Origin: Cryptococcus deneoformans JEC21
Taxonomy: Eukaryota; Basidiomycota; Tremellomycetes; Tremellales; Cryptococcaceae
DNA: 22,500 nt
NCBI RefSeq assembly: GCF_000091045.1
Contig: NC_006683.1
Span: forward strand, 492,061 to 514,560
Reading direction: 5' to 3'
Shown here: one piece after another, positions 1 to 8,957 of the stretch
Layout: every line of letters starts with the position of its first letter
Numbering within the stretch: position 1 is the first letter of the stretch
Translations under genes and position numbers: made by a program
The notes under the pieces: model-generated
Databases searched by the model: none
What the model was told of the DNA's origin: nothing
What the model saw: the letters and a program-made list of their open reading frames with translations, nothing else

Positions 1-500
1 GGTCGGCTGAATAGATGGGGCGCTAAGCAGGAAGACATCGCTTCTTTACGGTTTGACGTCCGAACAAATCTCAATGAACTGCTCAACTCCTACAATACCA
101 AGCAGCTTTTCCTTTATCTCACTGCCATATACGAAGAGGAAAGTACGGGGAATGCTCATGAGGTAGTTCTCTGGGATCGTATCGTCACCCGAGCGGATAC
201 AAGAGATATAAGAGCGGTGGGAAGAGAATTGCCGAAGAGCAACAGGAAAAAAGGAAGAGGAAATGTCAGGGTTGAAGATGGAAAGAACAAGTATATCTGG
301 AGAAATCCTTCGGGGACATTCAAGTAAGTCTAATGATATCTGATGGCATGGGACCGTGTACTCATGTCCTCATCAGAGACATCCCCTACGCCAACTTGAC
401 ATTACATTACTCTCTCATGCCATACGTCGGCTACCTCACCTCGGGAATAGCCGCGACTGCCGAGGGACCTGTATCAATACCTGAAGTAATCAAGCGATAA
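1..500 (+). CDS. SPC3: Signal peptidase complex subunit 3 (SPC22/23 family), 3' part only
   Basis: This is the C-terminal part of an accessory subunit of the ER signal peptidase complex, which removes signal sequences from secreted and membrane proteins. The gene begins before the window, so the N-terminal membrane anchor is not visible. Exons are 1-323 and 377-500, with a 53-base intron (GTAAGT...CAG) at 324-376 and stop TAA at 498-500. The luminal domain is recognisable from FDVRTNLNELLNSYNTKQLF near the start, then LYLTAIYEEE and EVVLWDRIV, and after the intron NLTLHYSLMPYVGYL. These match the conserved NTKQLF, VVLWD and NVTL-W--P-G blocks of SPC3/SPCS3. The usual family ending is shortly after the last block, as here (ending IPEVIKR). 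A basic linker, roughly residues 77-95 of the visible part, is less conserved. The identity rests on recall of family motifs and I consider it firm. Confidence 0.9.
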
Positions 501-1304
501 GTCAGTAGATGAGGGTTGCCATACATGATTATTTCTGACTCGGTGCCACAAGGCCACAGAACATTATCTATATAATGGAGGACATGTAGCAGTTTCTTCT
601 GTATGCTGACTGCATTATACGAGGGATGAGTCTTGCTATAGATAAGCATTGTCGGATCATAGACGGTTATTGTATATCGTGAAACGTCAAGGCAAGGGGC
701 GATCAAGGCATCGGTTCATATTTAGTGACGCGTTCGTTGCATAATGCTACTACGATAAACAGGCCAGGTCGAAATGATTTAAAATCTGTGTTGACTGATC
801 TCAATGAGAGTTTTTCGAGTTCTCTGTTGCAAGATATGGGGTATGGACTATTATCTAGGATCTCTACTGTTTCTCCGCCATAGATATAGGAGGTGAGACG
901 AACGACCAAGTGACCCAACAATCTGCGTCTGTATTTATATTACGTAACCTTGTTCACTGGTCGGAGCCTTGTAACTTCTAATCTTGCATAGTACCATTGC
1001 TGTCGCGCAAAGAAGTATTGTCTTCATTCATTCATTTGCTGGGATCGCACGGCCTGACTCATCAGATCAGAGCCGCAGCCACACAAAGGTTTACTTGCTG
1101 AGCTTCAAAGTCCGTTGCTAGTCATCGTAAGAGTTATAGCACTCGTTTGGGCGGCCTATGAAAGCGTAAGGTGTGAGTTCGTTGTTTCTGTGTTCGCTCT
1201 CGCTTAGTTATGATCTACATCTTCCTTCTAGATGACAGTTGACAATAAATCTTGAATATAGCATTATATCGTCATATTTGTGAATCTCCTCGACAACTTA
1301 TAAC
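501..1304. other. Intergenic: SPC3 3' region and KIN28 promoter
   Basis: About 800 bases lie between the SPC3 stop and the kinase start. Both flanking genes are on the plus strand, so this holds the SPC3 3' UTR and terminator and the kinase promoter and 5' UTR. Short open frames on the minus strand (431-706, 703-921) overlap SPC3 coding sequence or each other and show no recognisable protein. I see no tRNA or other RNA gene here and no confident TATA box. Confidence 0.6.
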
Positions 1305-2818
1305 ATGGATTTGGCCAGTCAAGAAAACAGCCAACGTGCTAACAGATGTAAGCTGTCGACAAGACGAGTGTGGTCGTATAATGCCTAACCAGATTCCATC
1401 AAGGGGACAAGGGTATAAAAATCGGTGAAGGAACTTTCGCCAATGTTTATAAAGGTGAGTGCCATAAAGTGCATATGTGGCTAGCTTATCGTTGACACTC
1501 ACTCGTTTACAGGCACAGAGAAAGCGACTGGCAGAAAAGGTGATCGTGATGCCTTATATGCCTCACAGCTTGAACTAACAATAATTAAGTTGCTATCAAG
1601 AAGATTAAAGTAGGAGAAATGAAACATGGACTAGATATGACAGCTTTACGAGAAGTGAAATTTCTTCAAGAGTTAAAACACCCAAATATTATCTCTGTAC
1701 GTTTGAACATGGTCAACATGATTATGGCACGATATACATGACCATGCTCATCCGACCCAGTTACTAGACGTTTTCTCAGTCAAGCAAAACATCAATCTGG
1801 TGCTGGAATTCCTTGATACAGATTTGGAAGCGGTTATCCGGGACAAGGCCCTGATTTTCCAAAATGCGGATATCAAAAGCTGGATGGCAATGTCCTTAAG
1901 GGGATTGGAATACATTCATAGGAATGGAGTGCTTCACCGGGTGAGTTATGGATCACTGTCATTTTGGGACCACTTCGCCAGTTGTTGACTCGCGGAATCA
2001 GGATTTGAAGCCGAACAACTTATTGATCGCCGCTAACGGTGAACTCAAAATTGCGGATTTCGGTCTTGCTAGAGAATTTGGAGACGCCGGAAACAAAATG
2101 ACCTGTCAGGTTATCACCCGGTATGTTTTCTTTGATAGTTATTTCTTGATACTATCTAACGTGGCCCCAGATGGTACCGTCCTCCAGAGCTCCTCTTTGG
2201 TTCTCGGTACTACTCTCCTACAGTCGATATATGGTCGATGGGAACTATTTTTGTTGAGCTCATTCTACGAGTGCCGTTCCTTGCTGGCGAGACCGACATA
2301 GATCAATTAAAGAAGACTTTCCATGCCATGGGGACACCTACCGAGCAGGATTGGCCTGTGAGTCTACCTCTGTCTATCACTTTCCTATCAGTTAAACACT
2401 TTCCGTAGGGATATACAAAACTTCCCGACTACCATGAAGTTGGATCATTCCCTAAAAATCCTTGGTGGAACATGATATCATCCATAGGAAGAGAAGGCCA
2501 AGATCTTGCTCGAGAACTTTTGAGATTTGATCCAGCCCAGAGACCTTCTGCGAAGAAAGTGAGTTTTGCTTGTATGTTGGCACATGGAGGCTAACGGAGA
2601 TCAAGGCACTTTTACATTCATTTTTCACTTCCTATCCACCACCCACACCACCAATCGCTCTTCCTAAACCTTTGGCTGAATTGAGACCCCGAGAGCTGGC
2701 ACCAGATGAAACTCAAGGGAAACCGTTGTTGACCTCTGGAGCCGGTCAAAGTTTGAAACGTAAAGCCGAATCGCCTCGCACAAGTCAAAGTGTCCCAAGA
2801 AAACTTATCTTCACATAG
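1305..2818 (+). CDS. KIN28: Cyclin-dependent kinase 7 homologue (Kin28; CAK/TFIIH kinase)
   Basis: This is the TFIIH kinase that phosphorylates the RNA polymerase II C-terminal domain; in most eukaryotes the CDK7 family also activates cell-cycle CDKs. My model has nine exons: 1305-1347, 1404-1454, 1513-1539, 1590-1696, 1761-1940, 2002-2120, 2171-2357, 2409-2558 and 2606-2818, giving 358 residues. Visible motifs are the glycine loop [13 protein letters not shown] (about 20-32), the ATP lysine in VAIKKI (K44), the CDK7-type helix DMTALRE, the catalytic HRDLKPNN (D137), DFGLAREF (D155), the T-loop [15 protein letters not shown] with T170, and the C-terminal PRKLIF, which resembles the CDK7 tail PKKLIF. 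The Ser164 position of human CDK7 is Asp here. Exon 2 uses an AAG acceptor (1401-1403), because the nearer CAG at 1390-1392 lies four bases from the CTAAC branch A and would give a stop. Identity is firm; exon edges were set by hand. Confidence 0.95.
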
Positions 2819-3265
2819 TTTTTATACTTGTGTGATGGAGCCCAACAGATCAATGTGGGGCCATAAATATGCTTTAAGTTGGTGGGAGACTACGACTTGA
2901 ATGTATCATTAGATTGTAAAAGCATATATAATAATTATATAGGTACTAGATGTAAAGCCTAGAGTCTGGAAGTGTAATCCTTACTGCATCAGATCAATTA
3001 TTAGCTTGTCCATATTATATGTTGACGGTCTCGCAGACGCAGTCACCGTTCCATGTATACATGAATGCACGAGAAAATTGATGTACTGGTACACTCAAGA
3101 TAATGATGCGCAGTGAATTTTAGTTCGGGATAATCGAGTTACCTCCACATTATTATTTGGGATTTCTCTGCGTTCCGTTCACGTCCGCCCTCTCTTGAAA
3201 TCTTGCTCACTTCGCCTGTCGTGCAAGCTTCTACTAATCATTTCTTTACTTTACCCTTACCCAAA
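2819..3265. other. Intergenic: KIN28 3' region and MSS51 promoter
   Basis: This stretch holds the kinase 3' UTR (AT-rich, with TATATAATAATTATATA-like sequence near 2925-2942) and the promoter and 5' UTR of MSS51. The pyrimidine-rich run at about 3185-3260 (TTTCTTTACTTTACCCTTACCC just before the start codon) is typical of a leader upstream of an ATG. No other gene is visible. Confidence 0.55.
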
Positions 3266-4996
3266 ATGCGTACAATCACAGCCACATCTCTGAGACGAAC
3301 CCGCATCGCCTCCTCCCGCCTCATTCCCTCGCTTTCCGTCGCTCCCACTTGCCGACCTGTCGCTCTTCCTCATTCTCACATCCAAGCCCGTCCGTTCTTT
3401 TCCATTTTCAAAAAAAAAAACCCGGCACCTGCAGCTCCTCAGGCACCTCTTCTCTCACAAGACGATCTTTTCCATCCTCTTTCCGAATCGCCGTTTCCAG
3501 CTCTCCGTGAAAAGGCCGACCGGATAAAATCGGTGTCTTTGTGTCCGACTTCGTTCGAAAAGCACCACGAGCGTGTGAGACCGGCGTATGATTGTCCTGA
3601 TTGTGGATGGCCTACACATAAAAACCAAGAAAGATGGGAAGAGGGTAAAGAGGAGCATAAAGAGTACTGTGGAAGGTTGAGAGAGGTTAACGAGGACGAA
3701 CATGACTTGAGGAGTGGTAGACCGATGGTTGAGTTTGAGAACATGCCTGGTTAGTCTTGTAATAGCCCATTGATCTGAATAAGCTGATCAATATGTAGAG
3801 GAGCAACCGTACGAATCTGCAGTTAACTTTGCTTCTTGGGATACTCTCTTTTTCACTCGAGGTTTCCCCTCCATCGACTCCGACCGTTCAGTCCGTCACG
3901 TGTCCAAGATTCTTACCTACCCTATGACTATCGCAGGTATTCTTCACCAGAATGGTCCTTTCACTTCTGGTAACGGCCGTGTCACTCGACAGGGAAGAAG
4001 AAGCATGGCTGGTAGGTAATTACCTCCAAAACCCGACCAACTTTGTGCTGACTCGTCGTCGCAGCGCTCCACTCTGTTCTCCATCTCCCTCCTGGTGCCA
4101 CTGTTGAAAACGCCGTTGAAGAGAAGCCTCAGCCTCCTTTCCGTCTCTTCCTCCTTGGTGCCCGTGCCGAGTCTACCCTCCCTCCCCACCTTTGGGCACA
4201 ACTCTGCTACCTTTTCCCCCGCACTACATTCCAAATCTACTTTATTGGCCCTGAAGTCGGCTTGCCCCTTGTGAACGCCACCGAACGTGCTAAGCCCACT
4301 TATTCCTTCTCCCAAGACGGTGGATGGGGAGTTCCCAGCTACACCCTCAACTGCAACACTCGCTTGTCTTTGACTTCCGTCCAAGCGTCATACGAGCAGA
4401 TTCACGAACAGCTTGGACCATTTGACCCTTATACCGATGTCTTCTTTGCGTTCTCCCCCGGTTTCGGTTTCCCCCACCAGCCATTGTTGGAAAAGATCAC
4501 CAGGGGCGGTAAGGGTCAAGTCCTCCTTGACGGAAGCGAGGAGCCTTTGAAGGCAGAGGAGCATAACGATACCCCCGCAGGAATCGAATCTGAAGTTCCT
4601 TATGCCCCACCAGAAACCCTCGTCCAAGCTCAGACAACATGGCGTCGCCCACTTCAACTCATCCTTGAAACTAAATGCCCATTCTTCTTCACTGCCTTCT
4701 CTCCCCTCGATCTCCAACGTGATGTCTCTGCCCTTTTCGGTACCAATCCTCCTTCCGCCTCTTCACCCGGTTCTCCTGTTAGAGAGTTCCCCGACTACGT
4801 CAGCCTCCCAACAGGGCCTATCGAACCGATTGAGGGTGTCACGGATGAGTTCGAATTGGTTCTTACCCCTGGTGTGAACCCTTTCGGTAGTTTGAAGTGG
4901 GAGATTGCAGAATGGGATGTCAGGGTCGGCGTTAAAACCAACTGGGGAACATGGGGTATCAGAGGCAAGAAGTACGATGTTGTCGAGGGACGTTAA
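3266..4996 (+). CDS. MSS51: Mitochondrial COX1 translational activator/assembly factor Mss51
   Basis: Mss51 works in the mitochondrial matrix at the inner membrane. It activates translation of COX1 mRNA and holds newly made Cox1 during cytochrome c oxidase assembly; in yeast its activity is heme-linked. Exons are 3266-3749, 3799-4011 and 4065-4996 (542 residues). The start is the first in-frame ATG, after a CCAAA context; the open frame reaches upstream only through non-ATG codons. The N-terminus is Arg/Ser/Thr-rich without acids (MRTITATSLRRTRIASSRL), a good matrix-targeting presequence. A Cys-Pro heme-regulatory-type motif (SLCPTS, Cys93) is followed by DCPDCGWPTH (Cys110, Cys113, His118) and HKEYC (His131, Cys135), resembling the zinc-finger-like region of the family. 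Further family blocks are VNFASWDTLFFTRGFPS and SVRHVSKILTYPMTIA, then the C-terminal domain with LFLLGARAES. An 11-base A run sits inside codons 49-52. Confidence is high. Confidence 0.93.
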
Positions 4997-5810
4997 TTTT
5001 TTTTTCCTAGAGCATCTTTTCAGGCATTTGCATGCAAACCACTCAATTGTCGGCAATCGCTTGCTACCAACCATATTCGCAATACTCTGAAATACAACAT
5101 CTTCTGACTCCACAAGATCCCCTATGCTGCACGATTATCATCCAGCCTAACTTCCCTTTAGCTCTGATTCCTTTGGTCGCGCAAGAATGCCACAATCTGC
5201 TCTCACTGGAGTTCTTGGAAAGTAGCATGGATGTCAAAAAGAACCTAAATGTCGCGAAGCGTGGACGCGATCACCGACTGTAAATGTCAAATCGTTCGTT
5301 TTTTTGCATCATGCGTGAATCGGACAGCTCAGCAGTCTCCCACACATCGAAATAAGTGTGTATTTAGGTCCCATATTACGTAAAATATCCGGGAGAAACT
5401 TCAATCACGCACATAACGGTAAAACGATCTGATATTATTACGGCAAGTGTCAAGCTCGTACGTCGTTGAAGGCACGTTGCGAACGTAGTTACTGCTATGC
5501 AAATATTTCAACAATACGGTAATGCTCGATGAATTGCTATATGTTATTACTTTAGTCATGCAACATTTTTAGGTTCAATTATCTTGCGTCAGTGGTCATA
5601 TTCTTTCCGGCTAGCTCCCCACATCTTCGCTTCACCGTCTCGAGATATGTAACATGAACAAAACCGAATTCCCTGAGGAATTCGATCATGTTCACGCACG
5701 CTGTCGTGAGATAAAAAACAACAATGCACCAGCCCCCAGCCCAATCAATATCATGCCGTTTCGAAAAGAATGCCATCCATCATACACACATAGCCCTACA
5801 TATATGCTAT
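4997..5810. other. Convergent intergenic region between MSS51 and RPL17
   Basis: About 810 bases lie between two genes that face each other, so this should hold both 3' UTRs and polyadenylation regions. A few open frames of 60-116 codons cross it on both strands, but none resembles a known protein or carries the splice pattern of the neighbours. A short perfect inverted repeat lies at 5665-5684 (listed separately). No tRNA or other RNA gene was recognised. Confidence 0.55.
5665..5684. repeat. Perfect inverted repeat, 8-base arms, 4-base loop
   Basis: CGAATTCC and GGAATTCG flank CTGA. It lies about 125 bases beyond the RPL17 stop, in the shared 3' region. It could form a small hairpin in a transcript from either strand; a function is not shown. 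Confidence 0.5.
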
Positions 5811-6700
5811 TTAAGCTTCGATAGCGGCGATGGTCTCGGCCTTCTTAGAGGAGGTGGTGTCGAGGTCCTTGGCGCGGGGGACTTCAGAGGAAGGGACGGA
5901 AAGGATGATCTCGATGTGGCAGGGGTGGCCCTGGTAAGGGTTGCTAAATCCCAATATCAGTCTCCTCATTGATCTTCATTTTCCACTCGATTCTGTCGAA
6001 AAACGCACATTCGACCGTGGGCACGGTAAGTCCTCCTCCTGGTCTTGGGGGCCTGCTGAACAACAATGTTCTTGATGATCAACTCCTCGACATCGAGGTC
6101 CTTAGCGTCGGCGTTGGACTCGGCGTTCTTGAGGAGACGGAGGATGAACTTGACAGACTTCTCGGGCCATCGACCTGCAGCGAGTGTAAGAAACGCCCCA
6201 AGCAATGAAAGTCAACACCTCTACACACCCTTGGTAGTCTTGAACTGCTTGGCCTGAGAAGCTCGGCCAGTACCGCCAGCGAACCGTCGGAAAGGAATAA
6301 CCTGCTTGTGGTCCTGAACGTCGGCGAGGTAGGTGTACGCCTTCTTCAAGTTCATGCCTTTAAAACCCACTCAGTATGATGTTTTTGATGAGATCCCGAT
6401 TTTAACCAAAACTCACCAGAAAGGGCAGCGGCCACCTCTCGCATGTTCTTGAAGTGAGTCCGGAGGTACTCGCCTCGGGCCTTGGCGACTATAGCATCCA
6501 TCAGCCTCATCCTTCTCCATGACCACCAATCTAAAGCTCAACGCACACTTCTCGGGGTTGCTCGCGGCGATGTGGGCAGAGGCGTATCGAACCTATTGTT
6601 TGCACTGTCAGCTCCCCATCACTCGCTCGTTCTCCATGTCTTCTGTGCGTATCGAATTGTCGAACGGTGTCGGGTACGGGGCGGAATGAAGACTAACCAT
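5811..6700 (-). CDS. RPL17: 60S ribosomal protein uL22 (Rpl17)
   Basis: uL22 is a large-subunit protein at the peptide exit tunnel. Minus-strand exons, in order of translation, are 6698-6700, 6547-6592, 6417-6488, 6229-6357, 6009-6174 and 5811-5943, giving 182 residues, normal for the family (about 184). The first coding exon is only ATG, followed by a 105-base intron with a GTTAGT donor; an intron next to the start codon is common in fungal ribosomal protein genes. The family is shown by [89 protein letters not shown] and [11 protein letters not shown]. The phases of all five introns agree. The C-terminal tail ([19 protein letters not shown]) is the usual variable extension. Confidence is very high; only the ATG-only first exon is inferred from the frame and splice sites. 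Confidence 0.96.
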
Positions 6701-7300
6701 TGTGAGTATAGGGCTACGGCCTTTTGAGGGATGAGGAAAGAGAAAGAGGGGATAAATTGATTTGGCGGCTCAAACCTCAAAGCAGCGGTGCTCCATTTGC
6801 CACAATCTGACGGAGTTTCACGGAGTTTCGAATTTTTACTTCCGGGAAAAAATGACGGTCGTCGCCGCCGTTTTATCACTCTTACGTACGGTACTGTCTC
6901 TCCTTCGGGTTCATGAGCTCTTGATATTCTTCTGCCTCCACTTGCGCGTTCCCGTCCGTCACTATGTACTAATGCCGGCCAACGCGTCGCTGTTTCGTAC
7001 TTCTGTATTGCATCCTTCTCAGTATTCAAAGTATACATATTACATACTTCTTGAAACCATATCAAGGGGGTTACGTTCCCTCCTCTACCAAATAGGCGAG
7101 AGAAAGATGACAAACGGCACAGCTGCCGCCTTGACGTTTGCCTTGACATTGGGATTCATGTTCATGAATGAATAAATATGCCATGACAGCGCATAGCTTC
7201 GCGATATCACACAGCCGACAGAATTCGAATGAAATATGCACGAATTGAAAGTAGCACATTTCTACCGCATACCACTATATCTCAATCGAAAACATGTCTA
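6701..7300. promoter_or_regulatory. RPL17 promoter region and cystathionine gamma-lyase 3' region
   Basis: Both flanking genes are on the minus strand. The part near 6700 is the RPL17 promoter and leader; the part near 7300 is the 3' region of the lyase gene. A 10-base tandem repeat lies 111-130 bases upstream of the RPL17 ATG (listed separately). Long stop-free frames exist on both strands (plus 6762-7175, minus 6619-7149) but I do not recognise a protein in either. Confidence 0.6.
6811..6830. repeat. Tandem repeat CGGAGTTTC, two units at 10-base spacing
   Basis: The units are 6811-6819 and 6821-6829, each CGGAGTTTC followed by one different base (A, then G). They lie about 110-130 bases upstream of the RPL17 start codon. 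One helical turn of spacing fits a pair of protein-binding sites, but this is only suggestive. Confidence 0.5.
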
Positions 7301-8957
7301 CTATTGCTTGATAGCTGCAAAGCCTGTTTGTAGATCCTCGATCAAATCCTCATAATCTTCAATCCCCACGGAGAAACGCACGAGGCTGGCTGTGATACCC
7401 AGTTTTTCAAGACTTTCTTTGGGTATTGACTACACGACGTGATTAGTCCTTTGACCGTGCCGTCCCTTTGACCGTGCCAATCAAGCGTTCTTGCTACTCA
7501 CCGCATGCGTCATTCCCAATGGCACTTCAATCAAACTCTCAACCCCTCCCAAACTCTCAGCTAAGCTGATGACGTTCAGAGAAGTGCAGAATTTCTCGGC
7601 TTGCTCGAGAGTTCCATCTTTCAGAGTAAAAGTCACAACGCCCCCGAAGGGGATGCCCAGGGTACGAACGTACGCAAGCGAGTTTTCTTTGAGGTTTTTA
7701 GTCTCCCCGGCAGATGGTGCAGCCCAAGGGAATTCCCAACCTAAGAATTCTAACTCTCTTTTCAGGTTCTCTGACAATAAAGGCCTGATCTGCGAGAAAC
7801 CTCGGTCTTCCTTGTATCCAGGATAACGCACTTCACTGACTTGAGGTTGATTGTCTAAGAACGCAGCGATTCTGAGGGCATTTACACCGTGCTTGATCAT
7901 CCGAGTGCTAAGGGTCTTGAGACTTCGAATCATGAGATGACAGTCATAAGGGGAAGGACATGCACCCATTGAATTTTGAAGGAATCGCAAAGCTTTTATT
8001 AACTCTGGTCGAAAACGAGCTGTTTGAGGTGAAACAGTGACGGAGCCCAGAATGATATCGGAATGACCTGACGAATACTTGGACAGGGATGAATAGGCAA
8101 TGTCGGCCAGCGGCGTGGACTCGGGGTTGGCGCCAACAAGTGGGGTGAAGTTGAAAGATGACAAGAAAGTAGTGTCGACTAGAATCAAAGGACGATGTTC
8201 CTCAGGAAGGCTCTTGACGATAGAGGATATCAATGGGAGAGGGTGGACCAACAGAGTTGGATTGGTCGGAATTTCCAGCCAGACGAGCTGTAAAATGAAG
8301 AAAGTTAGTGCATACTAGACATGTCACTCTTCAATTTCCACCCACCCTGGTATCTGGACGGATGGCAGCTCTGATACCTTCTTCACCAGCTTCTATCATA
8401 TCCAGATAGGTGATATCGAGCCCGGTAGGGCGAGCCACTCGAGAGAAATATCTGGCGGTTCCACCATACTGCGTTTGTTGGTCAATTCGTCAGGAGCACT
8501 CCCCAATGAAAATTACTCACAACATCATTGACAGCCAGAATGTGTCCACCACCACCATTACCATCGGCTCCCCCGGCTCCCCCTTCCTTCTTGGTCAGAG
8601 TCACCCAATGAGCTATTGCGGCTGTAGCCGCCGATCCTGAAGAGAACACAAAGCTCTCTCCTTGGGCATCAGACAGAGGGGCGGTCTCTAAAGAGGTTAA
8701 AAGCTGCTCGAGGGAGGAGCGAGTTGGGTTTCCGCTTCGAGAGTAGTCAAATCCCTATCATCCACCGTTCCCGGTCAGTTTGACGGAAGGCTCTGAAGCT
8801 TGACATGAAATATACGCAAAGAACTCACTCGAGTCTTATTGATACCATCCTGCTTGAAAGTCGTGGCAACACTGAGACTAGGAACCACAGCACCAGTCGA
8901 AGGGTCAGGTTCTGAGCCGATGTGGATAGCTCGCGTAGCGAACTGGTGATAGGACAT
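7301..8957 (-). CDS. CYS3: Cystathionine gamma-lyase (PLP-dependent transsulfuration enzyme)
   Basis: This enzyme splits cystathionine into cysteine, 2-oxobutyrate and ammonia, the last step of reverse transsulfuration in the cytosol. Minus-strand exons are 8829-8957, 8521-8754, 8346-8468, 7502-8287 and 7301-7429, all joined in phase 0, giving 466 residues. The N-terminus HQFATRAIHIG, then VVPSLSVATTFKQ, FDYSRSGNPTR, NDVYGGTARYF, WLEIPTNPT, VDTTF (Asp200) and LSKYSSGHSD (PLP lysine Lys232) follow the Cys/Met-metabolism PLP family. LAESLGGVESLIEVPLGMTHA and VRFSVGIEDYEDLIEDL at the end fit gamma-lyase better than gamma-synthase, in particular the ESL-E segment. At 466 residues it is longer than yeast or human enzymes (about 390-405), because of a Gly-rich insert near residues 100-113 and a longer segment between YPG and GGVVTF. 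Family is certain; lyase versus synthase is likely but inferred. Confidence 0.9.
7448..7478. repeat. 14-base direct repeat inside the last CYS3 intron
   Basis: CCTTTGACCGTGCC occurs at 7448-7461 and again at 7465-7478, a 17-base period, wholly inside intron 7430-7501. It looks like a recent small tandem duplication that lengthened the intron to 72 bases. Confidence 0.7.

Noticed and set aside
1941..2001. Read-through of the KIN28 intron after HR, giving a truncated kinase frame
   Set aside because: A GTGAGT donor and AATCAG acceptor restore the invariant HRDLKPNN, so this is an intron rather than a broken gene.
4388..4717. Antisense open frames across the MSS51 coding exons
   Set aside because: They are mirror frames of a well-supported gene, and the sense frame carries all the family motifs.
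6593..6697. Possible snoRNA in the first RPL17 intron (GTGATGG and GCTGAC on the minus strand)
   Set aside because: The C-like and D-like boxes are only a few bases apart, too close for a C/D snoRNA, and the CTGAC is better explained as the branch site.
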